Assembly (NCBI GenBank): GCA_002733205.1
Contig: NVUW01000010.1
Span: forward strand, 1-62,918
DNA: 62,918 bases
Source of the DNA: Thalassobium sp.
Lineage (GTDB): Bacteria; Pseudomonadota; Gammaproteobacteria; Pseudomonadales; Oceanobacteraceae
Direction: 5' to 3'
Positions 1 through 8,767 of this stretch are shown in pieces (position 1 is the first letter of the stretch; every line of letters starts with the position of its first letter). Made by a program: the position numbers and the translations under genes. The notes under the pieces were generated by a model. That model did not search any database. It saw only the letters and a list, made by a program, of their open reading frames with translations, and was not told where the DNA came from.

Positions 1-1383
1 AGCTGAGTGATCACTCCGAAGCCGTATAAAGCCTTCGTTATTCCCATGAAGAATGGCCCTCAGAACATCTCGAGACACGATTTACCTCTTCTAGCTAACA
101 GTTTCTTAGTAGGCATGATCATTAACACACCTAAACCCTTGTTCAGATTCCCAGCCTAAACCACTGTCCGGGCTGTAAAAATCATCGTTATTTTCTTTTT
201 TGTCAGGATGTAAACGCGCATGCGCACTTTTACCCTGAACTGCTCTTTAGACTTTGCAGCTATCACTTTCCGACAGTAACCAGCGTTTATCTGCTCTTTT
301 TATTCCAGACACGCTGCCGCCCGTCCTTGTATACGCAGGGCAGGAATCGCGTAGTTTTATCATTCGGGATTGTAAGCGGGGAGGGGGTGTGTCCGGACGG
401 TGTGTTCGTACGATATGGCGGCATCCCTGCTGTGGTTCGAGAGTACTGAAATTCGGGGTTGGGTTCAATAATTGATAAAACTGGTTACAAGTGGCAATAG
501 GCGACAATGGCGTTGGTGGGCAGTGCCCACCCTACCTATCAGCGTGAGCGTATGGCTGGCCTGTCGCGGATAAGATCCGCTCCCACAGTGCACAGCCTGC
601 TTTGAAATATGGCTTCGGGCTTTAGCTTGTGCGCCTGCAGGACGCCGGTTTAAACAATCTTCCAGCCTTTGCAGGGAAGTTGCATTCCCTCGCGGAGCGT
701 GGGAACGAGAAGAAGCGTATGGCTGGTTTGTCGCGGATAAGATCCGCTCCCACAGTGCACTGCCTGCTTTGAAATATGGTTTCGCGCTTTAGTTTGTGCG
801 CCTGCAGGACGCCGGTTTAAACAATCCGCCAGCCGTTGCCGGGGCAGTTGCGTTCCCACGCGGAGCGTGGGAACGAGAAGAAGTGTATGGCTGGTTTGTC
901 GCGGATAAGATCCGCTCCTACAGTGCACTGCCTGCTTTGAAATATGGCTTCGCGTGATGGTTTGTGCGCCTGCAGGGCGCCGGGTTGAATGATACTGCGC
1001 CGGTACGTCCCGGCATGGATGCCGGGCGAGCGAATAGGCCCATGGACGGGCCATTATTCGTGTTACTGGGATGGCAGGATTATTCAACGCGGGTTAAGTC
1101 CTGCACAGCGCGAAGCGGGGAGTTTGCCCGACCGGCGTGAGGGGTAAGACCCCTCAAAGAGGTCATAGGGCCTGGCGGCAGCCAGAAAAGCCAGCCCGCG
1201 CAGCGGCATCAAACCTTTAGACGAGGTCAGAACCAACGAGGCGAACGGCCACAAAATAAACCAGATATCGCGGCTGAAAGCCGCTCCCACAATGCACAGC
1301 CTGGAGTGCCACGATGCCACTCCAGGCTATAGGAAAGCAGTGGCCAACGCTGGGGCTGGCCGGTTTTTATGCTCCGCTACCGC
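1..1383. other. Non-coding left end with repeats, no supported gene
   Basis: I see no gene here. Short open frames exist on both strands, but they are low-complexity translations of repeats and have no convincing ribosome-binding sites. The stretch downstream of pepA holds a tandem repeat of about 168 bp (listed separately), palindromes of the form GCGGATaagATCCGC, a second type CGTTCCCACGCggaGCGTGGGAACG-like hairpin near 851-876, and a related hairpin at about 1267-1290. Positions 1-530 show nothing I recognise. Confidence 0.7.
548..990. repeat. Tandem ~168-bp repeat (two full copies plus one partial) carrying REP-like palindromes
   Basis: Three near-identical units start at 548, 715 and 883, so the spacing is 167 and 168 bp; the third stops near 990. 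Each unit begins with GTATGGCTGG, then a palindrome GCGGATAAGATCCGC, then CAGTGCAC..GCCTGC, GTGCGCCTGCAG and a GGAGCGTGGGAACGAGAAG end. The palindromes resemble the REP-type intergenic elements common in gammaproteobacteria. No transposase is nearby. The unit likely grew by duplication of a REP-containing block. Confidence 0.85.
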
Positions 1384-2850
1384 TTACTTGGCCAGCAAAT
1401 AATTCACCAATAAAGGCACCGGACGTCCGGTCGCGCCTTTGGTTTTGCCACCGGAATTCCATGCTGTACCGGCAATATCGAGGTGCGCCCATGGCGTGCC
1501 TTCGGTAAAGCGCGCCAGGAAGCAGGCGGCGGTGGTGGCACCGGCCAGCGGGCCGCCGATATTGGCGATGTCGGCAAAGTTGGAATCCAGCAGTTCCTGA
1601 TAATCGTCTTCCAGTGGCAGACGCCATACTTTGTCACCGCTGTGGCTGGCGGCATTCTGCAGTTCGCCGGCCAGGGCTTCGTCGGTGGTGAATAAACCAG
1701 AATTAACGCGACCCAGAGCGGCCATGCAGGCACCGGTCAGGGTGGCGATATCTACGATGGAGGCCGGTTTAAAGTTGTCGATACCGTAGGTCAGGGCATC
1801 GCACAGTACCAGGCGGCCTTCGGCGTCGGTGTTCAGAATTTCGATGGTTTTGCCTGACAAACTGGCAACGACGTCACCGGGCTTGCTGGCATGACCGGCA
1901 GGCATATTTTCGGCGCTGGTGATCATACCAATCACATTAATCGCCGGTTTTAACGCCAGTAAAGATTTCATAGCGCCCAGTACGGAAGCGGCACCACACA
2001 TATCGTATTTCATTTCATCCATACCCAGACCCGGCTTGAGGCTGATGCCGCCGGTATCAAAGGTGATGCCTTTACCCAGAATCATATGCGGCGCGGCGTT
2101 TTTATCGGCGGCACCGTTGTATTTCATGATGATCATTTTGCCCGGCTCAGACGAACCTTTGGCAACGGAAACAAAGGCACCGGCACCCATTTCTTCCAGC
2201 TGGTCTTCATCCAGAATGGTCACCTCAAGTGCGCCACTGGCGGCCAGTTCCTGTGCCTGTTCGGCCAGATAGCTTGGGGTACAGATATTCGGTGGCATAT
2301 TGCCGAGGGTTTTGGCGTAAGCCACACCCTGAGCGACGGCTTCGCCTTTGTTCAGCGCGGCGCTGACATCGCTGCCCAGCCAGATGATGCTGTCGGGCTG
2401 GCGAACGTCGTCATCCTGCTTGCTTTTGGTTTCGGTAAAACGGTACAGCGCGTTGCCGAAGGCCATGGCGCTTTGTTCTGCCAGCCATTCTTCGCTCAGG
2501 TTATCATTCGCCAGTTCATTCAGGGCCAGCGCGATGCTGCCGGAAAAACCGCTGCATGCGCTGGCGATGGCGTTCAGCACTTTAACCGCGCTGCTGCGGG
2601 TCAGGGCGTCTTTACCGGTGCCAACCAGTAATACGCGGCTGGCCTTTACCCCGGCAACGGCCGGCAGTAACAGGGTCTGGGCCAGTTTGCCGCTGATGTC
2701 TTTGTCATCGATGCGGGCCTGAATAAAACCGTTACTGGCATTATTGATGGCAGCGGCGGCGTCAGACAGCTTGCCTGACTGGTCGAGAGTGACCACAATA
2801 CAGCTGGCTTGAACATCGGCGGCAGAATTCGTGGAAATCTGATATTGCAT
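1384..2850 (-). CDS. pepA: Leucyl aminopeptidase PepA (M17)
   Basis: Cytosolic dimetal aminopeptidase that removes N-terminal residues; in relatives it can also bind DNA. The 488-residue length is normal for PepA (about 480-500). The C-terminal catalytic half carries the metal/active-site segments: GKGITFDTGGISLKPG around residues 258-273 and the M17 signature NTDAEGRLVL around 340-349. The N-terminal third is the variable M17 N domain. It is divergent from lptF with a 120-bp shared promoter region, a common arrangement in gammaproteobacteria. The start ATG at 2850 fits the family N-terminus. No oddities seen. Confidence 0.96.
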   Translation of the reverse strand: MQYQISTNSAADVQASCIVVTLDQSGKLSDAAAAINNASNGFIQARIDDKDISGKLAQTLLLPAVAGVKASRVLLVGTGKDALTRSSAVKVLNAIASACSGFSGSIALALNELANDNLSEEWLAEQSAMAFGNALYRFTETKSKQDDDVRQPDSIIWLGSDVSAALNKGEAVAQGVAYAKTLGNMPPNICTPSYLAEQAQELAASGALEVTILDEDQLEEMGAGAFVSVAKGSSEPGKMIIMKYNGAADKNAAPHMILGKGITFDTGGISLKPGLGMDEMKYDMCGAASVLGAMKSLLALKPAINVIGMITSAENMPAGHASKPGDVVASLSGKTIEILNTDAEGRLVLCDALTYGIDNFKPASIVDIATLTGACMAALGRVNSGLFTTDEALAGELQNAASHSGDKVWRLPLEDDYQELLDSNFADIANIGGPLAGATTAACFLARFTEGTPWAHLDIAGTAWNSGGKTKGATGRPVPLLVNYLLAK

Positions 2851-2970
2851 GATGGCTCCTGACGGGAAAAGAAAGGGCAGTAGTGCCTGCCCGTTTGACT
2901 CAAAGATGCGTTCAAGTGTACGAAAATCAAGGGCGGAACACAGCCGTTTGTTAGCAATAAGGTAAGTATT

Positions 2971-4041
2971 TTGATTCTTTTCCGTTATCTGGCCCGGGAA
3001 CTGGCCGGCTCACTGGTGGCAGTGACCACCGTGCTGCTGATGATCCTGATGAGTGGTCGTCTGATCCAGCAACTGGCCGCCGCCGCCGCCGGTGAGGTGT
3101 CGCTGGATATTGTATTTTTTACCCTGTTGCTGCGTTTGCCGTCTTTTCTGGAAATGATTCTGCCTTTGGCGCTGTTTATTTCTATCCTGCTGACCTATGG
3201 CCGTCTGTACGCTGAAAGCGAGATGACGGTGCTTACCGCCACCGGTTTTTCGGATAAAAAATTACTCGGTTACACCATGATTCCGGCATTGCTGCTGACC
3301 CTGCTGGTCGCCAGTTTTACCCTGGTGCTGAGCCCCTGGGGGGCGCAGAAAATGGAAAGCCTGTATGAAAAACAATCGCAGTTAACCGAGTTTGAATTAC
3401 TGGCACCGGGGCGTTTTCAGAGTACCGCTAAAGGCTCCCGCGTTACCTATACCGAAACCTTATCGAATGATAAAACCCAGATGCATCAGGTGTTTATTGC
3501 TGATGGCAATACCCTGCTTCTGGCTGAACGCGGCACGCAATATGTGAGTGACGAAACCGGCTCACGTTTTCTGGAATTGCATAAAGGCCGCCGTTATGAC
3601 CTGACACCGGGCAGTGCTCAGCTGCAGGTGCTGGATTTTGATTTATACGGCGTAAAAATTGCCGACGAGCCGGAAGAACGGCGCAAGCTGCGCAAAGAAG
3701 CGGTACCAACGCTGGAACTGATCGGCTCGGCCGAGCCCAAGCATCAGGCGCAACTGCAGTGGCGTATTTCATTAATATTAATGGTGCCCATCGTTACCTT
3801 AATTGCTTTCCCGTTATCGAAAGTGAATCCGCGTCAGGGGCGTTTTGCCCGGCTGTTTCCCGCCATTGTGTTGTTTATGGTGTATATCTCACTGCTGATT
3901 GCTATGACCGGCATGATTGAAAAACGCACCCTGGACCCGGCGATTGGCCTGTGGAGTCTGCATATTGTTTATCTGCTGATTGCGGCGGGTTTGTTGTTAC
4001 TGCCGGAGTGGATACGCCGGCGCAAGATTAAGGGCCTGTAA
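2971..4041 (+). CDS. lptF: LPS export ABC transporter permease LptF
   Basis: Inner-membrane permease that, with LptG and LptB2, extracts lipopolysaccharide and feeds the LptC-A-D bridge. The protein of 356 residues has two membrane segments near the N-terminus (about 10-35 and 50-80), a periplasmic beta-jellyroll (about 120-250) and several C-terminal segments (about 260-350). This is the YjgP/YjgQ architecture. The start is TTG at 2971 with AAGGTA a few bases upstream; no ATG fits the family N-terminus (ILFRYLxRE). The stop overlaps the lptG start by one base (TAATG), implying translational coupling. Confidence 0.95.
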   Translation: MILFRYLARELAGSLVAVTTVLLMILMSGRLIQQLAAAAAGEVSLDIVFFTLLLRLPSFLEMILPLALFISILLTYGRLYAESEMTVLTATGFSDKKLLGYTMIPALLLTLLVASFTLVLSPWGAQKMESLYEKQSQLTEFELLAPGRFQSTAKGSRVTYTETLSNDKTQMHQVFIADGNTLLLAERGTQYVSDETGSRFLELHKGRRYDLTPGSAQLQVLDFDLYGVKIADEPEERRKLRKEAVPTLELIGSAEPKHQAQLQWRISLILMVPIVTLIAFPLSKVNPRQGRFARLFPAIVLFMVYISLLIAMTGMIEKRTLDPAIGLWSLHIVYLLIAAGLLLLPEWIRRRKIKGL

Positions 4042-5105
4042 TGAATCAGCTGGATTCCTACGTTGCGCGTAATGTGTTTATGGCCACGCTGGTGGTCATT
4101 ATTGTGATTGTTGGCCTGGATGCGATTTTTACCTTAGTAGACGAGCTCGACCAGCTGAAAGGCGATTACCAGTTTGTGCAGGCACTGGAATTTATGGGCC
4201 TGCGCCTGCCGCGCCGTGCCTATGAATATATGCCGATGGCGTGTCTGATTGGCTGTCTGGCGGGCCTTGGCAGCATGGCCGCCAACAGTGAATTAACCGT
4301 GATGCGGGCGGCGGGTATTTCGGTGGCGCGCATCAGTATTTCGGTACTCAAACCAATGGCGGTACTGATGATTTTCAGTCTGCTGCTGGCTGAGTTTGCC
4401 ATTCCGACGCTGGAGCGTATTGCTCAGTCACAAAAAGCGGTCGCGCAGGGCAAAGGTGATGCGTTGTCGAATAAAGGCAAGGGTTACTGGCACCGCGAAG
4501 GTTACGATTTTATGCGTTTTACCGCGGTCGAGCCGGGTGGTGTGCTGCACGGTGTGACGCTGTATGAATTTGATGTCGACCGCGAACTGCAGCGCGTGCG
4601 CACGGCGCAGCGGGCGATTTATCAGCGCTCGCACTGGCAGATGGAAGATGTGCAGGATGTGTTGCTGTTGGGTGACCATACCGAAGTGCGCAGCTTTCCG
4701 ACTTCTTCGTGGGATACCGAATTAACACCGGAAAGCCTCAGTGTGGTGATGGTGCAGCCACGGGATATGTCGATCTCCAATCTGTTCAGCTATACCCGTT
4801 ATCTGAGCAAGCAGGGGCTGAACGCCGACAACTATTTATTATCTTTCTGGCGTAAGGTAACGCAGCCTCTGGGCACTTTTGCGCTGGTGATTCTGGGTAT
4901 TTCTTTTATTTTCGGACCGCTGCGTGCAGTGACGCCGGGTTACCGGATTTTCTCCGGCATTCTGGTGGGGCTGGTGTACAAATACGCGGAAGAATTGCTG
5001 GCTCCGGCCAGTATTGTGTTCGGCTTTGCGCCCATCTGGGCGAGCATTATTCCGATTGCCGGCTGCTTTTTACTGGGCGTGCTGCTGATGCGTAAGGCGG
5101 GGTAA
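4041..5105 (+). CDS. lptG: LPS export ABC transporter permease LptG
   Basis: Partner permease of LptF in the LptB2FG lipopolysaccharide exporter. It has 354 residues with the same layout: N-terminal membrane segments (about 12-35, 60-85, 100-125), a periplasmic jellyroll, and three C-terminal segments. The motif RLPRRAYEYMPMACLIG is typical of LptG. Its ATG overlaps the last base of lptF, so the two are one transcription unit. The cytoplasmic ATPase LptB is not in this window, as is usual. Confidence 0.95.
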   Translation: MNQLDSYVARNVFMATLVVIIVIVGLDAIFTLVDELDQLKGDYQFVQALEFMGLRLPRRAYEYMPMACLIGCLAGLGSMAANSELTVMRAAGISVARISISVLKPMAVLMIFSLLLAEFAIPTLERIAQSQKAVAQGKGDALSNKGKGYWHREGYDFMRFTAVEPGGVLHGVTLYEFDVDRELQRVRTAQRAIYQRSHWQMEDVQDVLLLGDHTEVRSFPTSSWDTELTPESLSVVMVQPRDMSISNLFSYTRYLSKQGLNADNYLLSFWRKVTQPLGTFALVILGISFIFGPLRAVTPGYRIFSGILVGLVYKYAEELLAPASIVFGFAPIWASIIPIAGCFLLGVLLMRKAG

Positions 5106-5145
5106 ACCCGCCTCAGGCACAGTTAAAGCGGGCGTTGTACGGTGT

Positions 5146-5610
5146 TTATTGCATGTTTTTCGGGATATAAACCATTCGCGTCAGGGATGCCATATCGTGC
5201 CAGCTGCGCTGCTGTTTATCGAACAACGCCCACCAGAAGCCAAGGCCGGCAAACAACAGCGAGAAAAATCCCACGCCGCTGCGTAACATGCATTGGCTGA
5301 GCTGAATGCCGCGGCCATTGCTGTTTTTGTTGTTATCGTTCAGCAGCTTCAGGCCCCAGGCTTTCATGCCAATGGTCTGACCGCCACGGCGCCAGGAATG
5401 GCTGTAATAAAGAAAGCTGATCGTAAACATAACCGACATCGACATGGCCGGGCTGAGACGAACAAACTCCGTACTGCCGATGATTTTAGACACGGCTGTT
5501 ACCAGAAGGCCGCCGAGCAGAATGTACAGCGCAATCAGAACCAGACCATCGTAGGCCATTGCCGCAAGGCGGCGGGTGAGCGGAGCGGTAGGGTAATTCT
5601 GATCAGACAT
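5146..5610 (-). CDS. RDD family membrane protein
   Basis: Small integral membrane protein of unknown function with the RDD domain. I start it at ATG 5610 (MSDQNYPT, 154 residues) because AGGTG precedes it; the frame stays open for 48 more codons upstream, but that part has no membrane or domain character. Residues about 10-15 hold RRLAAMAYDG, the family's Arg/Asp signature, followed by two or three hydrophobic segments. GGQTIGMKAWGLKLL is the conserved RDD middle motif. It is convergent with lptG and divergent from menA. Some RDD proteins act in Na+/H+ exchange, but nothing here shows that. Confidence 0.85.
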   Translation of the reverse strand: MSDQNYPTAPLTRRLAAMAYDGLVLIALYILLGGLLVTAVSKIIGSTEFVRLSPAMSMSVMFTISFLYYSHSWRRGGQTIGMKAWGLKLLNDNNKNSNGRGIQLSQCMLRSGVGFFSLLFAGLGFWWALFDKQQRSWHDMASLTRMVYIPKNMQ

Positions 5611-5757
5611 AACAGCACCTGTAACGGTCGGCAAATAACAGGCGCGCATCATAACAAAAGTGCTGCGTTGTGGCTGCCAGATAGACCGGTTGCCGGGTAA
5701 TAAAGCGTCAGGACCAGCGTGAATCGCGGCCGTCGCTGATTCAGATAAGGACAAGGT

Positions 5758-6612
5758 GTGAACAAAAAACAGGCGTGGCTGCTGGCCGCACGACCCAAAA
5801 CCCTGCCCGCAGCGTTAGCGCCGGTATTACTCAGCCAAAGCATGGCGGCGGCGGCCGGTGGTTTTTCCTGGTCACTGGCATTGGTGATTCTGAGCTGTGC
5901 TTTGGCCTTGCAGGTGGCCGTTAATATTGCCAACGATCTGTTCGATTTCCAGCGTGGTATTGATGACGGCGTGCGCCTTGGCCCGGCGCGCGCGGCACAG
6001 TCGGGTTGGCTCAGCGCGCGCGAATTGCAGGGCGGATTAATCCTGAGTTTATTGCTGGCTGTTGTCAGCGGCGGCTGGTTGGTGCTGCAGGGCGGCTGGC
6101 CTTTTGCCTTGCTGGGTCTGGCGTCGGTGTTGGGCGTGCTGGCTTACAGTGCCGGGCCTCTGCCTCTGGCGTCCCATGGACTGGGGGAGGTCACGGTCTT
6201 TCTGTTTTTCGGTTTGCTGGCGGTGTGTGGCAGTTACTATTTGCAGCGCCAGTCTTTGCCCGTTGAGGTTTGGCTGGCCGCTGTGCAGATGGGGCTACTG
6301 ACGGCAGCGATTATGTTGGTTAATAATCTGCGTGACCGGGACAGCGATAAGCTGGCCGGCAAAACTACCCTGGCATTATGGTTGGGCGAGCAGGGAAGTC
6401 GTGTGCTGTATGCCGCTCTGATTTTGCTGCCTTTGCTGTTGCTGCCAGCAGGAACGTTAAGTTTTGTCTGGTGTGCGTTACCGGCAGCGCTGTGGCTGGT
6501 ATTGCGAATCTGGCGGCGTAGCGGAATAAAACTGAACCGGCAGCTGGCGCAGACCGCGCTGTTTTGTCTGTTGTTTGCGTTATTGCGCGCGTTGGATTTT
6601 CTCGCGTTTTAA
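5758..6612 (+). CDS. menA: 1,4-dihydroxy-2-naphthoate polyprenyltransferase (MenA-type UbiA)
   Basis: Membrane prenyltransferase that attaches the polyprenyl tail to dihydroxynaphthoate in menaquinone synthesis. The 284-residue protein begins AWLLAARPKTLPAA, the MenA N-terminus. The first Asp-rich motif NDLFDFQRGIDDG is at about residues 61-73 and the second, NNLRDRDSDKLAGKTTLA, at about 190-207. About nine hydrophobic segments fit the UbiA fold. Start is GTG at 5758 after AAGGACAAGG. No other menaquinone genes are nearby, so the substrate rests on similarity to MenA rather than context. Confidence 0.85.
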   Translation: MNKKQAWLLAARPKTLPAALAPVLLSQSMAAAAGGFSWSLALVILSCALALQVAVNIANDLFDFQRGIDDGVRLGPARAAQSGWLSARELQGGLILSLLLAVVSGGWLVLQGGWPFALLGLASVLGVLAYSAGPLPLASHGLGEVTVFLFFGLLAVCGSYYLQRQSLPVEVWLAAVQMGLLTAAIMLVNNLRDRDSDKLAGKTTLALWLGEQGSRVLYAALILLPLLLLPAGTLSFVWCALPAALWLVLRIWRRSGIKLNRQLAQTALFCLLFALLRALDFLAF

Positions 6613-6701
6613 TTGCCCCTGAGGCTGCAGATCAATTTTCAGAACGGTTGCAAAGGTTAGACTTTCAGGATTGATATTATGAACACAGGCAGGAGAGTTA
6701 A

Positions 6702-7340
6702 ATGGTTAATTTAGGTGATATCCGCCGGCAATACACTCAGGGCCGGTTAGACGAACAAACCGCAGCAGCGGACCCTATGACCCAGTTTCATGCCTGGTTT
6801 GAGCAATATCGCGGCACCGACCCGCTGGAGCCAACCATTATGACGGTTGCTTCGGTGGATGCCGCAGGCCAGCCCTGGCAGCGTATTTTGCTGCTGAAAG
6901 CCTACGACGAAAACGGCTTCGTATTTTTCACCAATTACGACAGCAATAAAGGCCAGCATTTTGCAGAAAACGCCCGTGCCAGCCTGCATTTTTTCTGGAT
7001 TAATCTGGAGCGTCAGGTGCAGGTGCAGGGAATGGTCGAAAAAATCAGCCGTGCCGAGGCAGAAGCGTATTTTCATTCCCGCCCGCGGGAAAGCCAGCTC
7101 GGTGCCTGGGCCTCTGCGCAGAGTCGTCCTCTGGCCGACCGCGCTACACTGGAAGCCCAATTTGCCGAAGTTTCCAAACAGTATGAAGGGCAGGAGGTTC
7201 CACTGCCGGATTACTGGGGCGGTTATCGGTTAAAACCTGCGCGTATGGAATTCTGGCAGGGTGGTGAGCACCGTTTGCACGATCGGCTCGAATATTCGCT
7301 GGCTGACCGTGAGTGGAAAAAACAGCGGTTAAATCCATAG
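6702..7340 (+). CDS. pdxH: Pyridoxamine 5'-phosphate oxidase PdxH
   Basis: FMN-dependent cytosolic enzyme that oxidises pyridoxine or pyridoxamine phosphate to pyridoxal phosphate, the last step of vitamin B6 synthesis and salvage. It has 212 residues (family about 210-220). Visible signatures are PWQRILLLKAYDENGFVFFTNY (FMN-binding strand region, about 62-84), RPRESQLGAWAS (about 127-138) and the C-terminal RLHDRLEYSLADREWKKQRLNP that closes the active site. The ATG at 6702 follows GGAGAG. It is a single gene ended by a strong hairpin terminator. Confidence 0.96.
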   Translation: MVNLGDIRRQYTQGRLDEQTAAADPMTQFHAWFEQYRGTDPLEPTIMTVASVDAAGQPWQRILLLKAYDENGFVFFTNYDSNKGQHFAENARASLHFFWINLERQVQVQGMVEKISRAEAEAYFHSRPRESQLGAWASAQSRPLADRATLEAQFAEVSKQYEGQEVPLPDYWGGYRLKPARMEFWQGGEHRLHDRLEYSLADREWKKQRLNP

Positions 7341-7355
7341 CCATTATCTGAATGC

Positions 7356-7383
7356 AAAAAAGCCCGGATTTTCCGGGCTTTTT
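7356..7383. terminator. Rho-independent terminator after pdxH (bidirectional)
   Basis: Perfect stem AAGCCCGG / CCGGGCTT with a short ATTTT loop, preceded by an A-run and followed by a T-run. It sits 16 bp after pdxH and 30 bp before the stop of the convergent kinase gene, so it can serve both. Confidence 0.9.
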
Positions 7384-7413
7384 ACGTTCAGGTTTTATCG
7401 TTCTGGCTGAGCA

Positions 7414-8361
7414 TCAGAGTTTTGCCATTAAAGATTCGGCCTGAGGAATATAACTGCCACCAAACAGCAAGGCATGATTGAGCAGATGGTATAGCTGATA
7501 CACCGGCTTGCGTTGTTCATGATTGTCAGCGGAAGAATTAACGCTTTCATAGCCGTCGTAGAATTTTTTCGGGAAGCGGCCAAATAACTCGGTCATGGCC
7601 AGGTCCGTTTCGGCATCGCCATAATAACTGGCGGGGTCGAATAATACCGGGTACGACAAATGTTTATCCGGATTAAAACCAATATTCCCCGACCACAAAT
7701 CGCCGTGCAGTAATGCTGCCTCAGGCTGATGATTATCTAATATTTCTTTCGCCCGCTGTAATGCACGGTTGCTGTGGGCAAGGCGGATACCACGGTCCAG
7801 TAATTGTGTCAGCAAGGGTTGCAGGCGCTGGCCGATAAAAAAATCGCACCAGTTGGCATTCCAGCGATTATCCTGAGCGGTTTCGCCACACCAGGTCATG
7901 CGCTCAAAACCGTAGCCTTTATCGGTTGTATAATGATGCATCTGTGCCAGCTGCTGACCGGCACTGAACCAGTCACCATGCACCGCCAGTGGAATATGCT
8001 GCAAAATAAGATAAGACATAGGCTGCATATCCGCACGCTTGAGTGAGCCCAGAGCCAGCGGAGCACAGGCGGCCATGGTCTGTGTTGCCAGCATGCGTAA
8101 CAGGCATTCCTGTTCGGCGGCAAAGTGCGGCAGATATTCCAGATCCTGACACTTGATAAAAAACGCACCGGCTGCGGTCTGCACACTGAACTGCAATTGG
8201 TTTTTATGCTGGTGACGACTGAATCCACGTAAATCGGTAGCCGATGGAAACAGCAGGCGATTATTCACCGCATCGGCCAGAACATCGCGAAGGAATGGCT
8301 GAGCTGTGTGGTCGTCATGGTAACCGGATGCGCGCTCATCAAGGGCAAAAGCATGGTTCAT
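7414..8361 (-). CDS. Fructosamine kinase family protein
   Basis: Predicted cytosolic kinase of the fructosamine/ketosamine-3-kinase family (aminoglycoside-phosphotransferase-like fold), which phosphorylates glycated amines so that they decompose. I start at ATG 8361 (MNHAFALDE, 315 residues); the upstream extension has no family match. Catalytic loop ALLHGDLWSGNIGFN and metal-binding VLFDPASYYGDAETDLAMTELFG are complete, as is the C-terminal FYDGYESV region. It is convergent with pdxH. Confidence 0.88.
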   Translation of the reverse strand: MNHAFALDERASGYHDDHTAQPFLRDVLADAVNNRLLFPSATDLRGFSRHQHKNQLQFSVQTAAGAFFIKCQDLEYLPHFAAEQECLLRMLATQTMAACAPLALGSLKRADMQPMSYLILQHIPLAVHGDWFSAGQQLAQMHHYTTDKGYGFERMTWCGETAQDNRWNANWCDFFIGQRLQPLLTQLLDRGIRLAHSNRALQRAKEILDNHQPEAALLHGDLWSGNIGFNPDKHLSYPVLFDPASYYGDAETDLAMTELFGRFPKKFYDGYESVNSSADNHEQRKPVYQLYHLLNHALLFGGSYIPQAESLMAKL

Positions 8362-8767
8362 AGCACAACACTCTGACGTTAAACAGTCGTACAGTGTATG
8401 GCTGCAGAAAATGAAATAATGCTGAGCAGTTAACACTTTCATACCTCAGACTGAGCGCTTTATGGGGCTTTTACCAAGGAATTACGTTCTGGTTACGGAG
8501 TGTTAACACAGCGGTGTTTTCCTGCTTCGCAGCCTGTTCGCTCTGTAATTTACGCTTGCAGCGCTGACTGCAATGAATGCCGATTGTTCTATATTCCAGG
8601 TTGGTGAAAGATGAGCTGGCCTTTTCCTGGCAACACGCAAAGGAAACCGTAGTGGCCGATTAATCCGCTACGACGAACACAGTAGTCGGCAGAAACGGTT
8701 TATTAATAACCAGTGGTTACTTAATATTGGCCGCAGTCAAAATGCCCCGAGTGGGCCGGAGAGCCGA
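8362..8767. other. Intergenic gap between two divergent genes
   Basis: About 400 bp holding the promoters of the kinase gene (-) and the lipoprotein gene (+). On the minus strand, about 8475-8660, an open frame encodes a Cys-rich stretch (CCQEK..GIHCSQRCKRKL) but has no usable start codon. It may be a decayed small zinc-ribbon gene; I do not call it. Confidence 0.5.

Noticed and set aside
650..1320. Two open frames on the minus strand (about 145 and 78 codons) starting near 1087 and 1320
   Set aside because: They translate the tandem repeat and REP hairpins, have no ribosome-binding site, and show repeated peptide blocks explained by the DNA repeat.
8475..8660. Minus-strand Cys-rich frame (CCQEK..GIHCSQRCKRKL) suggestive of a small zinc protein
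   Set aside because: The frame opens right after a stop codon and contains no ATG, GTG or TTG before the Cys region. It could be a decayed gene, but cannot be called.
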